64,000 nucleotides of DNA from Streblospio benedicti (taxonomy: Eukaryota; Annelida; Polychaeta; Spionida; Spionidae), in assembly GCA_019095985.1 (NCBI GenBank), contig CM032666.1, forward strand, positions 43,954,826 to 44,018,825. The letters run 5' to 3'. The notes under the pieces are model-generated. The model did no database searches. It was not told where the DNA came from and saw only the letters and a list, made by a program, of their open reading frames with translations. The translations under genes and the position numbers were made by a program. Shown in pieces: positions 12,948-25,454 of this stretch; the first letter of the stretch is position 1; each line of letters begins with the position of its first letter.

Positions 12948-15900
12948 GCAGTAAAAATTGATATGCGTGTTTTTTTTTCTCTGATTGTCAGTCGTTAGTT
13001 CCGGGATAAACATTTAGAGGGTTTGGGCGTAATGGGGACATCATTAATTGAAAGATTACCGCTAAATGATAAGAGTGGTAGGATTGGATCGGTAATTTTC
13101 TAGACTGGTTTAAACTTTTCTCTCACCCCCACTAGGGACGATCATAAATGATGTTGGGGTGGGGGGTGTTGTTTATTGACCCCTGTTAAAGGAATAGCAG
13201 TGTGATAGTACTTACATATTTGGACAAATTGTTTAAAGAAAATATTTGAAAAAAATCTACTGTAGTGTATTAACAAAAAAGGTCTGCAATTGCTCTAATT
13301 ATTTATGATTGTTCCTTAAGAGACTTTCCCACCAAAATATATTTTCTGTAGGGATTTTGGCTCTTAGCTAGCTCACCTGCTGTGAGACCGCATGTGAGCT
13401 TTTGTCCGTTGTCTGTCCATCCGTCAACAATTCCTATTTTTCTAAGTAAATTTTTCATTTGATTTTCACCAAACTTGCACACAGCTTATTTGCCGGTCTC
13501 ATCATGATATTTTTTTTCGAATTTTTCAAACAAGTTTTACTCAAAGGAAATATGAAACAATAATACTACCATAGGTGTAAAAGTACATACTTTACCAGAA
13601 AACCATATCCTAAAAAGCTGTCATACGGATAAAGAAATATTTAGAGATGTTTGGTTGGTCTTTTCAATAACAAGACCTGTGTGATACGAACTAGTGATTT
13701 CCTGTCCACGCAGCTACGATTACATGCGGCTTACATGGCAAAATTGTAAAAGTTTTTGGCTTCAACAGGGCCTGTCCGCACTACTACAGGGGATAAACTC
13801 TAGTCTTGAGCGTTCCATAAAATAAATCTTTGGATAAATAGCAAGGACAGAATTACTTGTGCCAGGCATTCTGTACTTTTGCTGTAAAACTATAGATGTA
13901 TCAGACCGTGCAATATTTACCAGGCAGAGGGGACCGGTGCATATCGAAAAACTTGTCTGAAAAAACGTCTTGTTCCATGCTGATGTGATGAAAAAAAAAC
14001 CACACCCTGATGTCCCATCACCTCTTTTCATAAAAAAGTCTGTGTCCCCTCCCATGAATATAAAATTGACCTGTAAGATAAATTTGAATTAAGGTTGAGA
14101 ATCCACAAAAGGAATTTAAATGGAGTCGGTATAAACACTAGTAATCTAGAGGTGGTAGACAATTTATGCCATTAAAACATAATTTCATTTATATGTGAGA
14201 TCTATTGTGCTTACAAGTAGTTTAGCAAAGAATTTGACAATGATGGTTTACGTCGACCTTTATTCACAAATCGTTTATCAATACAAAAAGTGGCACCAAA
14301 AGTGACAAACCATGTTTTACAATGTTAACAACAGTTTTCTATCATCCTTTTGTTATGTCACATTTATATAATATATATTCATATTTCAGCAGCTAACAGC
14401 ACCAGGCTAGACTAATGTTGCTGCCTTATGATATTGATTTTTTCCATGCTGGCTGAAGTGTATTGAATACTAGTAAAATGGACCTAATAATGCGCCCAAA
14501 TATGGACCGTTTGGGCCCATGTGAAACGGGTCTTGTGGTCACGATTTCCAACTGACAAGCCAAATTTGAGCATCCTAGCTCAAACGATGCGACCTGTAGA
14601 GGGGTAACAAACAGGACGGACGGAAGGACGCAATTAATTGGGCACAAGCCAGTATATAAAACACTGGAAAAAATCACAAACAAATGATTATGAATCAACA
14701 TACCATTTCAAATTGTTAGTAATTTTAAGCATAATCTACAATCATAGAATTTCATAGAAGTTTGAGGTTGATTTCATCTAAATATTATGCGCAATTTGAC
14801 GCGAATTTGACGTCAGACATATTTAACAGTGACTTCTTTGAGACTTCTTTGCCGCCAGCATCAGTGTGGAGGCCGTCAGTCAGACCCGGTGGTGCATGGT
14901 AGACGCACCAGACCCCATAGGAATATCAAACACAACCAGTACGGGGGTCCGTACGTACCCCTACGCAGTGTGATGCGTACAGTATAAGCTTACAGCTCTG
15001 ATGCCGCGACTCAGGATCTGCAATGGCGTGCAGCAACGTACTTGATCAGGCCCAAACCCCCAAACCCTACATTAGATGTCGGAGGTGATGGTGATGAGAA
15101 TAACCACGATGACGATTGATTAAAAAAAAAACTGACGTGACTGGTCCCTTGACGCAGGAACCCTTATAGGCAGGCCCATAGCGAGGCTGTGGAGAGGAGG
15201 CAGTTGCCTCCTCGCGTTTGGCTTTGCCTCACTTACCTCCTCGCTCTTCAGATTTTGCCTCATTGCTGTTTTTCAAAATAGCTATTGCAGGCTGCCAGTT
15301 GTTGATAATCTTATTACTAAATCACTATTTCTTTTGTCATGACATCAATTTTATTCCACTATATTTTAGAATGTGATAATTTCCCCATTTAGACACTTAT
15401 TCTGTAAATCATTGGAAATGATTCACACTAAAATGCCAATCACACAAGAATGTTTGTGTTTATAGCTTGGAATGATGTGCACACTTACAAAAGAATTCAA
15501 CATATTCAGACTCTTACTTTGTAAAGTAACAATTTTGGTAAAATCCAGTGGACAATGACTAGAACAGCTGTGTTCATATGCTTTTTGAAACATTTAATTA
15601 ATCTCTACATCATGATCAGGCCGAGAATTTTACATCCAATTACTCTATACACATAAATGGTTTTCTATAATCTTCTATGCATTTGGATATTATTGACCAA
15701 TGGAAGTTTTGCTTTCCTTCACCGATTTCGTTCCATGGCAGTTCCAACTATGCAAATTGGTCTTACCTTTTAATTTGGCATAACCTGTTCAAAATGAGTA
15801 TATTTGCAAATTTAAAGGTTGAAAATGATGAAAAAATATCTGTAAGTCTGCTTTGGAATAAAATTTGTGTCAGCATAATAGTGTAATTTTGTGTATTTCT

Positions 15901-16150
15901 ACTATAAAATTGAACAATTGTTTGCTTTGTATCATGCATGATTAGTGATGTTGCGATACTTTATTCTGATTGATTGAAACACAATGCTCACATCTTGATT
16001 GCTGCTCTTCGCCTTTTCTTGGAGACATGGCGCCCTTTTAAAAGAACATAACAGTTACAACATTCACTTTGTTTAAATCACCACTATACATCGCCTTTAG
16101 TAAGGTATTGTCTTGAACATTAACGTGCACAGCACAACCCAGTTTGAATA
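12948..16150. other. Intergenic stretch, no gene seen
   Basis: The reading frames here are short and do not resemble proteins I know. Apart from the repeat listed at 13345-13560, a more GC-rich patch at about 14815-15110 (CpG-containing, no clear frame) and a patch near 15170-15260 with repeated CCTCCTCGC/GCCTCA wording look repeat-derived but could not be assigned. Confidence 0.5.
13345..13560. repeat. Interspersed repeat fragment, mollusc-like
   Basis: AGCTCACCTGCTGTGAGACC with the nearby mirror ATGTGAGCT, then TTTGTCCGTTGTCTGTCC and TTTTCACCAAACTTGC, follows the wording of a dispersed repeat I associate with bivalve and gastropod genomes (GTGAGCT, then GTCCGT repeats, then TTTTGACCAAA). 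The match is from memory. Confidence 0.35.
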
Positions 16151-16184
16151 ATCTTGTATTCTGAAGGGTGTTGTCTCATTAAAA

Positions 16185-17240
16185 GTCATCGATGGAAGCC
16201 TGAGACCTGGTGGTGGGACGTCAGAGTGGATGATGCTGCCAATGAGAAGAGAGCTCGATTCAACACTTTCAAGGCCCTGATCAAAGCAGGCAAGTCAGAC
16301 AAAGCCAATATCGCTAAAGCTGCCTATACTGAAGCAAAGTTCTTGACCATGGCACCTATCGTGGAGTCAAGCTCACCGACCAAATAATGAAGTTACTGGA
16401 GAGGGTGATGGACTCTTTCATCCATCCTACGGTCGCCATTGATGCGATGCAGTTCTAATTTGTCCCGGATCAAGGCACGACTGACGCCATCTTCACAGCG
16501 CGCCAAGTACCAGAGAAGAACCTTGCTGCCAACAAACCACCCTATCTTTTGTTTGTCGATCTGGAGAAAGCTTTCGTCTGTGTACCAAGAAAATTCCTGT
16601 GGTGTGCACTGCTGAGTGTAGGGGTGAAGGAATGGGCAGTTTGTGTAATTCAGGGCAGATATTCCAATACCAGAAGTCGAGTGTAGGTGCAGTGAGGAGT
16701 TAGGAGTTGGGGTCGGTGTGCACCAGGGCTCTGTCCTTAGCCCTCGGCAATTTATCATTGTGCTAGAGGCCTCGTTATGTGAATTCAGTTCTCGTGTGCC
16801 TTGGGAGCTACTATACACGGATGACCTGGTGGTCAAAGCCGACTCACAGGATGAGTGTATTGCTAAGCTAAAAGCCTTAAAGGACAACATGCATGGAGCA
16901 AAAGGGTCTTAGAGTCAACATGACAATTAAGATGATGGTGTCTGGTATTGGACTTGACATTTTCTAGGACTCTGGCAAGTACCCATGCGTCTGTGTCACA
17001 GTCGTATAGGAGTTAACGCCATCGTCTGCTCGCAGTGCAAGCTTTGGGTGCACAGACTACACATGTGCAGGATGTCAGGGTAAAAGCTCGTGCCATTGAT
17101 GGTAGACGAGTTATCTAAGTTGAACTGGTTCGGGCCATGGATGGGGCCATGCTTGATGCAGAGCCCAGTTTACTCAGCCAGTTTGTTATCTCGGAGATAT
17201 ATTATGCTCAGGAGGAGGATGCAAACTCATTCGGTACTAG
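16185..17240 (+). mobile_element. Decayed LINE: endonuclease-RT linker and reverse transcriptase
   Basis: Translated pieces in changing frames match a non-LTR retrotransposon polyprotein. KPETWWWDVRVDDAANEKRA is the linker after the endonuclease. PDQGTTDAIFTARQ and PPYLLFVDLEKAF are early RT motifs, with the catalytic Asp in VDLEKAF. LYTDDLVVKADSQDECIAKL carries the RT active-site region, here TDD where ADD is usual. A downstream piece has a CSQCKLWVH-type motif typical of these elements. Stops and frameshifts are numerous, and the 5' end and 3' tail are not recognisable. This is an old, dead, 5'-truncated copy. Confidence 0.8.
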
Positions 17241-17559
17241 GTACCCGTAATTGGTAAAAAAACTTGATATCCAGTCAGTAGAGTTGCACTCCTCATCATA
17301 AAAGCCCAAAGCAGTGCATTTTAAGTTAACCTTTCACACTTGCCCCTTACATTACAATCCTTTTTGCATCCATAACAAATGACTCCAGTGCAGACTTGCT
17401 TGCTGGTGGTAAAGTTGTCCATGGTGGACTACAGCTAGTACAGTGTTTCCAGCCTCATTGAGTTGGAGATGGCAGACTTTGTATTCTACTCACACATTGA
17501 GCCTTATCAAATGTGCCTTGAAATGATTCTCTTGCAATTTGTTGTTTCAATGCATCTAG

Positions 17560-17850
17560 AGTTGGTGGAATATGTTCATGGCTCATTTCATCTCAGGGTC
17601 TATCTTGTCCTGAAATGGGACCACCATATTGACCAAATAGCAGCCAAGGCAACGAGCAAACTAGGCTTTATACACCGCAATCTTCGGGGTGCACCAGCTA
17701 AGCGTAAGAAGTTGGCCTACATTGCTCTAGTGCGGTCGGGTATGGAGTATGCTTCCATCATTTGGGACACCCACACCAAGGGCAACTCATGTAAACTTGA
17801 AAGTTCAACGCCCAGCTGCCCGGTGGGTCCTGTCATCATACGCCTTAACT
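17560..17850 (+). mobile_element. Second LINE fragment: RT C-terminal region
   Basis: WDHHIDQIAAKATSKLGFIH, RNLRGAPAKRKKLAYIALVR and GMEYASIIWDTHTKGN match the region after the palm in CR1/Jockey-like reverse transcriptases (usual wording: NLRGCP, LVRPxLEY, VWDPHT). It lies 0.3 kb after the first LINE but has a different C-terminal signature, so it is probably a separate insertion. Only about 95 codons are readable. Confidence 0.75.
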
Positions 17851-17993
17851 GCCTGAGTCACCTGCACGTACCATCAACCATAATGCGCACAACTCGAAGG
17901 TGTGATGCCCCAGCCTGGGGCCCTCCAGACTATCAGATCCAGATCCAGGCACAGATAATTACTTGGTTGGTAACATCCTCAAAATACCAATAA

Positions 17994-19404
17994 CTCATAT
18001 TTTTCTGCTGAACCACGCAAGTTTCATGGGCGTGGCCATATTGTTTACCTTAATCAAACACAGTGAGACAATAATGTACTCAATTGACTGGTGCAGATCT
18101 ACTTCCACTGATAAGATATGATAAGTCTCATCGCAATCCATTGAAAGGCATAGATAGAGGCATTTCAGACCATACAGCTACCAGTCAAGGAATTCCATGA
18201 CTGCCCCTAGGCGCTGAGGCCCCTGCAGTACCTGATGTCCACACTGCACTAATGCTGCTGTGTGCCGAGTGGGCAGATGTACCACTCCCCAAGAAGTAGG
18301 ACCCTTGAGGAATAACTGGGCCTTGTATGAATACTGTCGGAGGGTTTCCAAGAGGGCAAGTCAAGCCTCATGGTAACCCTACGAGGGTTCAGCACCAGGA
18401 CTCTGGAGCCTGCATACTAAAAGCGGAATGGTGTATTACCTGGTGATCCGTGTATAAGGAAAGGGTGTGATACCCATCTGATCTCCCCTTTGTGCCTCAG
18501 ACTAGTCTCAAATGCTTAAATGATTGCCACATTTTGTCTTACTTCTCTCCCCCCCACCACCCAGTGTGTCATTTTTACCATCTGGCGAGACACATATGTC
18601 TCTCTTTCACAATTACCGGTACTGGGAGCGATCACTGCATGGATGATGAGTCCTTGCAGTGACTTAAGAAAAAAATACGACATTGACATCATTATTTCTC
18701 TTGCATACCAAGATATGTGTTCGATCGTAATAACCAACGATCACTGAGTCCCAATGTTTGTAGTTGATGGGCTATGCTTGTAACTGATCCATTACGACCT
18801 CCTGAGACTCAGTGATCATGTAATAGCCGAAGCAAAATGGCCACCAAAACTGAGGCCAAAGGTGTGATGCCTCTATATCCGAATCTTAAAGATACATGTT
18901 TCTCCTCATCTGTGCCAAATTTCACGCTTTTAACACGACTTGCCCCTTTTTGTCACCATTTGCTCTGGCTATTAATATCACGGTTGCTGATAAATAGTAA
19001 CTTCCCTGTGATGCGCCGGCCGTGTGTGATGACATTTCCGGTAAGTAAAAGCAGGCAAAATTTAAGTACAGCTTTTTAAAAACCTTTCCCTTGATATTCA
19101 GAATACAAATAATTCATGACATTGCCGAACGAGTAAGCAAAACTTTTAGTTATCTTTTTATATTTTTCGCCGCTGGCGACCCATAAATCCGAAGCGCGAG
19201 CCCAGATATGTACACCTTCCCTGGTTCTGGGGCCCATATGTCGGTTAACTTTCAAACTGACACTTAAAAATTATATTTCTGGTATAAATATTGAACAAGA
19301 AAATTGATATGTAACAACAATAGAAATTGAACTAATAAATTAAATATTAAAAATTCAAACGACGAAAGTAATTATATTTCGAGACCTGCAGTACCTGGTG
19401 GGAA
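17994..19404. other. Intergenic stretch with a small inverted repeat
   Basis: No gene could be supported. The part at 18170-18480 is unusually GC-rich for the window and looks like decayed transposon sequence of unknown type. GATCACTGAGTC at 18739-18750 is repeated as its exact reverse complement at 18806-18817, which could be the ends of a tiny 79-bp foldback element. Confidence 0.45.
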
Positions 19405-19974
19405 AGGTATCGTACCCGCTCATTCAAATGCCCTTCTCTGTTTTATCCGCCCACCTTCTATTTTGGAAGATTTCAACTCAAACGCCCACCCAATCCTATT
19501 TTCATAATATTTTTACAAACATTAAATTACTCATGGAAATGGTGTGGTAAGCGAATGATTCATTCAACGTTTTCGATTTTGCAACAGCGCCGGGCATTTA
19601 AATAACTGAGCATGCGCAATGAGACAAAAAAGGTCGTGTGCATTTTTGATTTCATAAATAAGTAAGTTATTTTGATTTTCCGAAGAACATTCGTTAGGAT
19701 TATGTTACCATACTAACGGATTATACAATTATATATTTGAGAACTACAAATTGACTAATACCACGACAATCGATATGACACCCAGAATCATAGGAAAATA
19801 GACACGGCTGAGCGATAAACGATTATTGGTGGTTACTACCAACCTCCAAGAAGCACCCCTTCCGGTCCGAAACATTTCACGCTAAACGCCCACCCCCGTT
19901 TATCCGCCCACCCCGAAATTGATTAATTTTGAACTCAAACGCCCTGGGCGTTTGAATGAGTAGATACGGTAATA
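19405..19974. mobile_element. MITE with CGCCC-rich terminal inverted repeats
   Basis: The left end reads CCGCTCATTCAAATGCCC and the reverse complement of the right end TCTACTCATTCAAACGCCC. Further in, TTTATCCGCCCACC occurs on the left and again near the right end. Both flanks therefore carry the same CGCCCACC-rich module in opposing and direct orientation. The 570-bp element has no coding capacity, and no clear target duplication was found. Confidence 0.55.
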
Positions 19975-20692
19975 TGGGGAAACAAAGTAATGAATTTCGG
20001 TTTGCATATTAGTAATTTTTGCTCTGGTAAGGCAGACAAGTCAGAAAAAATAAAAATTGGTAAGGTAAGTAATTCATTTATGTATATGTTGATCCATGCA
20101 CACATATATATAATTAGACACTATAATATGCTTCACATAATTCTAAATACCTCTGACAGTAATAGGATTTTTCATTAGTATTTAGAGCACTTACATAAAA
20201 TTCATACAATTGCCAATGTAAACTGTATACAAAACTAAATATCTGAAATGGAAAATAACATTAAAAGATACACGACTGTTTTCTTCCCCAGTTCCGTTTT
20301 TAGCGGGGTTCAAAATTGCAAATAAATTGCTAAAAAATACTGCCTTCTGTGTGTTACTTGCTTATACAAAAAAAAACTACAACAATGAATTATTCTAAAA
20401 CAATCAATAGCTAAAAAAAAAGTTAATTGACACAGGAATTCTATGAAATATATATTGTTGAATTTCATTAGAAAAAAAATCTAAAATGTAAATCTTCAAT
20501 AGCTTCCAAAATATATTGCTTTCTGTGCGTTACTTATATAAAAAATATGCACTTGTGTTTCAAACGAAAAATGCGAATTACACACGATAACAATATTTTT
20601 AACTTCTTGAATGCCAGGTTTTAGGAGTGTGCATAAGATTTTATTTTCAAATAGTTCGTGCTTGCAAAAATCAAATTCATATATCATATAGT
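19975..20692. other. Intergenic, 3' flank of the coiled-coil gene
   Basis: AT-rich, with only short frames. TTTATT at 20642-20647 is an AATAAA signal on the minus strand, about 45 bases after the stop of the coiled-coil gene, and probably sets its 3' end. Nothing else was seen. Confidence 0.5.
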
Positions 20693-23600
20693 CTAAAGAT
20701 TAATACTGATCTTCGAATCGAGATAGCTCAAAACATTAGCATCGCCATGATCATCAGAGTCTTCTGAATCATCACTCCAAATTGTATCACAAGGGCTGTT
20801 GCACCTTAGGCTTTCATTTTCTACTTCATTTGACTCGTTGCTTTCAGTTACTTCATGCAGCAAAACACGCACACTTCTAGGTCCTTCATTTGAATTCAAA
20901 TTTATGGCTGACTCCCCACGAGATGAGGCTACAACACTTGCAAAAGTTTCTCGCTTGGCAGAGTTATTCTTATTAACATCTGTTCTACTTTCCTCACTAC
21001 TCTCAGCATCACCACTTTGCTGCCGAGGTGATCTTGGAACTAAAAGTAAGATAACCTCATGTGACTGTGTTTTATTCAGTTAACAATACAACCTGCCCAT
21101 TCTATAACTGTAGGGAAAATAAGATTTGTAAAATACAAATCTTATCTCCGCTACAGTTACAATGGAAAAAGGCATCGTTTGTTGACACTGGTATTTTGAC
21201 AGCAAATATTGTTTTTACTGCACATCATCTTTAAAGAGAGACGTAATTCTAAGTAAATTAGTTAGTTGTGCACATACCCCTATCAAACTCCACTGCTTTA
21301 ACTGTTCTTCTAACTCTCTCTTCAATTGGAAGACCATGAGAGGCAAGCGATGCTGCTAATACTGCTTTTCCTTCGGTCACTTTGCTTGTATCCAAACGAC
21401 CTGAGATTATTGATAATATGCAGACATGTTAGAGACTTTTATGTTATATTTAAAAAAATTGGCTTGAAATGCAACAGCAAACAATTTTCAATAAGATATT
21501 AGTATTAGAATTTTAGAAAATAGAAATAATACATTTTTGTTCAGAAAATACGCTACAAATTTAGTAAAATAAGAATAAATTTAAAACAAAGAGAAATCTC
21601 ACATGACTACAGGTAATAGCCTTTCAGTAGCTTCTGTGATGTTTCAGGTTAACACATATTTTTACCACCCACTATTGCAATGTTTTTCAAATACGGGTAA
21701 TTATGATAAGGACAAACATCAACGTATTTCCTTGTTAGTGTTAAAATGTTCTGTACACAAGACGACAAAAACTGATAAAAAAGCTTATGAGTTACCCGTG
21801 TCTCTCATATCATCGATACATTTTAGTAGTTTGCCAATAGTTTCCCCTCTACGCCTTTTATCTTGCTTTAGAAGCTTAAGCTTGTGTTCTACCCATGCCT
21901 CTGTCATTTGAGCTGCTTGTTTCAATGGTTGTTGTCTGTGTAGCTCAGCAATCTGTTCATCTTTCAACTGAAATAATGTTACCAGTTTGACTCCCGCATT
22001 CTCAGCATTTGTATTGAAGTAATAATGCTGTCCAATTTGCACAATATTATGGCCATCAGGCATTTATTAACCATATTTACGATAATACAACAGTTTACCA
22101 TAAGTTGTAAAATGTATTTGATATTCAAGTGAATGTTTTGCTTAATAATGTGATGGAACTTGTCTTACACATGCAGACACCTCCGGGGGAAGTGAAAAGT
22201 GGTCAGCTAAAACTGTTAAACAGATTGTTCATATGCCAGGTTTTGACATTTTCTAGTAGGCGAATAATACATAGATACTCTATTTACCAATTCATTTATA
22301 AAGATACTTAAGCTTTGTATAATGAAATGTATAATGAAAGTGACGAAGAGGCCTTTACTACTACTAGCTACTATCACTTCTTGTTTGTCAACTGCTGCGG
22401 GTACCCCTACACGTAGCTTATCACACGGCCTTAACGAGACTTGCTGGAGATATAAAAAAAACAACTCAAAATGTCCTTGTTTCTTTATTTTGGCATAAAA
22501 CTACAAGCATTTCCCTTTTTAAAATTGTATAACACTTTAGGGGTTTCGGGAATAGATTTTGATTTATGGACCATAGAAAAGATCATGTATACACTTTCAG
22601 TACAGTCAAAATTAACATTGACTGAATTTTTCATTGTATTTTGTATGATCTTTTGTATGGTCCATAAACCAAATTCCATTCCCGAAACCCTTAAAGTGTT
22701 ACACATTTTTAAAAAGGGAAATGAATGTACTTTCATACTAAGATAAAAAACAACAACATTTTGAGAATATTTTTTATCTCCAAATTCTTTTATCTCCAGC
22801 AAGTCTCCTTAAATGATCTAACATGCTTACATCTATTAGAGCTAGTCGAGCTAGAGGCTGTCACAATTACACTTGCTCTTCTTCTTTGCACTTGGTATAT
22901 GGTTTACATGAGCGTTTTTTGTAATAATAGAGGAAACAACTATTAGATATAAGGTCTTTTGAAAGACTACAGGTACCCCAGTTTCTGGGGGTAGGCAGGA
23001 GGTGGTTGTGTTTCACACAGGAGGTCAAATAGATGATAATAAATAATATGATATACACGTGTCCTTAAAATAGATGTTTGCTTTGTATATCAATTATAGT
23101 CTAGAAAAAATGGCAAAGGAAGAGTGACAAGCGTTCACATAAGACAGGTGTCTGTGTGTACAAGTTCCACATGTATATACATAAAATATTTTGTATGTCA
23201 GAGTTCATTTGAGTATCAAATAGCAAATAAATGTTAAATCATTGTGCTGTAAACCGCACCTTTATTTCGTTTTCCAAATCTTTAACTCTTCGTTTATAAA
23301 ACAGTAACTCTCCCTGTAGTGACAACTTGTCCGTGTGATCTGATTCATCTACTTCTTTTTCAGGACTTCCCCATCGCCCTGGAGAAATGTCAAGTATTTT
23401 CCAACTTGTAGCATTTTCTGAAAGAAACGAGAGACACATAAAATATAAGTATGGCCTATTTGATAAAAAATTATGAAAATAATATGCTTTGTCATGTTCC
23501 TAGATTATTACCATTTCCGTTTGTTTCTGGTATGGGTACACTGAACTTTGTCGATCCATTACTTGAAACTGGCGTCCCTGGTTCCGAAAAGGGAGTGTTT

Positions 23601-25454
23601 GATTTTAGATATTGCCAGTCATGGCCGGTTGCCTGTTGATGAGAAACAGCATCACGCTTTTGTTTTTGCTGCAAGATAAAACGGGTATGTTACATTAGAT
23701 CTAGATCTATAGTTAACGTGTTTGGTCTACACGTTTAAAAGAATGCTAGAATATTTATCTACTCTAAGATAATGCTCAGCCAAAACATTATTTGTTCTAT
23801 AAAATCCAGTATATTGACAATTGATACTTTTTCATTTGATATTTGTTATACCTTTAAAATACCATCCTGTCTTGTTTATGAAAATACGAAGTCAACGTGA
23901 CACCACAAATGCAATGATTTTCTCCAGACGTATCGTGGATTTCTACGACAGACGTCACATTTAACGTGACATTGGCCACTTCAACCTCCAAGCAGTTCAT
24001 GTCCGTCCCGCTGAAAGAGGACGTTATGATTCCAGCTTGGAGGTTGTGGCCACTTTTTACCATGTTACGTGCACCGGGTAGTTACGTGTGATGAAAATAA
24101 TACAAGTGTAAGTGTGGTGATATAGTCTATATGTCATTGGTAGAAATATGCTGGCTAAAAAGACGCGTGTGTGTGATGTGTGTGAGAGAAGTTTGAAAAT
24201 GTAAATGTGGTGATTTATCAGTTATATATGTATAGTCCTGCTCTCACGACTTTACAATTTACACCAGATCATTGGCCCACCTATTGATTATCAATTGATC
24301 ATTTCTCATATGCTTGCATCGGCAGCTAAATGGCAGCACCAGTCAGCGCACAATGCTAATCCCGCACACAATCACTCACACTCACTTTTTCAACGCAATG
24401 ACCTATACCTAATAAACGTGTAGGTGCCACGGAGCAGCATGCAACTCCTTTAGGGATGAGTTTGCTCAACACCCAGCACGAGTCTCGACCGGGAATCGAA
24501 CTCATGAGCTTCTGGTCAAGGGTTCAACTCCCCAACCACTCGGCCACAGAAGCACACGATCATTTGTCTCCAACCTGTCCCATACTTATTTGACTGAATT
24601 TGATGTTCAGATGCATGTTTTTCTCTCACTAATATGATGGAACGTCAGGAGACGTGAAAAGTGTTCTGCCAAAACTGTTAATGTGCATAAAATTAAAGCC
24701 AAATCATGAGGGGTATATAGTCTTGATATGAAAATCAACATATTTTTCTAGATCTATATAAGTCACCAGTCACCAATACATCTTTCACCAATAATCAGGA
24801 TTTGTAATGGAATCGTTGCATCTCATATCACACACTTAATGCAGACAGTTCACAATTTACCCCATTTTGGGCAGATCACCAATCACCGCTCTTATAATGA
24901 GCACATCACCAGTCACCAATAATAGGTTCCATCACATTTCATACACCTAAATAAAGACCGTAAGTCCAGAATGACCACCAAATAAATAAACTACACTTTC
25001 TTACAAATTAAAAAACAATTTTTGTACACAAAAATTCGGATTTAAAATCACATTATCGGAATTAACGTTCATTCACAGATTTCCGTTCAGCTGTCTAAAA
25101 AAAAACTGTACAAATATTCGGTTCATATTTAAGGCTTACCTCTACTTTTTGAGCCTGATTTTCCCTTCTCCATTCTTGCAAAGCGTTTGCACTAGAAACC
25201 AGTCCCTTCACCTCCTTCAGTTCTTCACCATGTATCTTTAATTTGGATCCAAAATTGTTTATTCTGAATGAGTTCTCTTTCACCTTGGCCAGCAGACTTT
25301 CGAGCAGTTGCTTCTGTTCCACGTTCAGTAAACTTTCGCCGTTTTTCAGTTCAACGAATTTCTCTACACATTCGTATATTTTATTAATAGTATTGTGCTG
25401 TGTATATAGTCTTTGCTCTAGTTCTCTTATTTGGTGCGCAAACGAGGAAATCAT
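20693..25454 (-). CDS. Coiled-coil protein of unknown function, complete (6 exons)
   Basis: I do not recognise this protein. Exons (minus, high to low) 25454-25140, 23668-23512, 23417-23260, 21967-21796, 21400-21278 and 21039-20693 join in phase (0,1,0,1,1) to 423 residues. The start was set at MISSFAHQIRELEQRLYTQH, whose ATG has an A at -3 (gctaaaATG). The frame is open further upstream (MLDLQ...), but that part looks like 5' UTR. Residues 1-105 are mostly helical and charged, a probable coiled coil. The middle has a Ser/Pro/Thr-rich linker, then a second coiled coil (GELLFYKRRVKDLENEIK, DEQIAELHRQQ) and a basic LLKQDKRRRGETIGKLL helix. The C-terminus is Ser/Asp/Glu-rich (WSDDSEDSDDHGD). There is no signal peptide or membrane span, so it is cytosolic or nuclear. 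Its introns hold a TTAA-type palindromic element and a SINE. Confidence 0.8.
21105..21159. repeat. 55-bp hairpin in an intron
   Basis: TAACTGTAG pairs with CTACAGTTA and the inner TAAGATTTGTA with TACAAATCTTA around an AAA loop, with mismatched bases between the two stems. It is intronic in the coiled-coil gene and probably a remnant of a foldback element. Confidence 0.6.
22431..22812. mobile_element. piggyBac-type palindromic MITE (TTAA target)
   Basis: TTAA at 22431-22434 and 22809-22812 flank inverted ends CGAGACTTGCTGGAGATA and its near mirror. The 374-bp interior is itself one long imperfect palindrome: AAGTGTTACA..., TTTCGGGAATAGA and TGGACCATA on the left reappear reversed on the right around a centre near 22620. 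The TTAA duplication is the hallmark of piggyBac (also Kolobok) elements. It is non-coding, and any reading frames across it are mirror shadows of each other. Confidence 0.75.
24380..24556 (-). mobile_element. SINE copy with tRNA-derived head
   Basis: On the minus strand it starts CTTCTGTGGCCGAGTGGTTG (pol III A box, type II tRNA-like, Ser/Leu style) and has a B box GAGTTCGATTCCC. The body reads GTGTTGAGCAAACTCATCCC and CCGTGGCACCTACACG, then TTAGGTATAGGTCA. The same body recurs in the copy at 62697-62965, so this is a dispersed family. The 3' end beyond about 24380 is uncertain. Confidence 0.75.

Noticed and set aside
22471-22802. Two opposing frames that translate to similar peptides
   Set aside because: They are produced by the palindromic TTAA element, not by genes.
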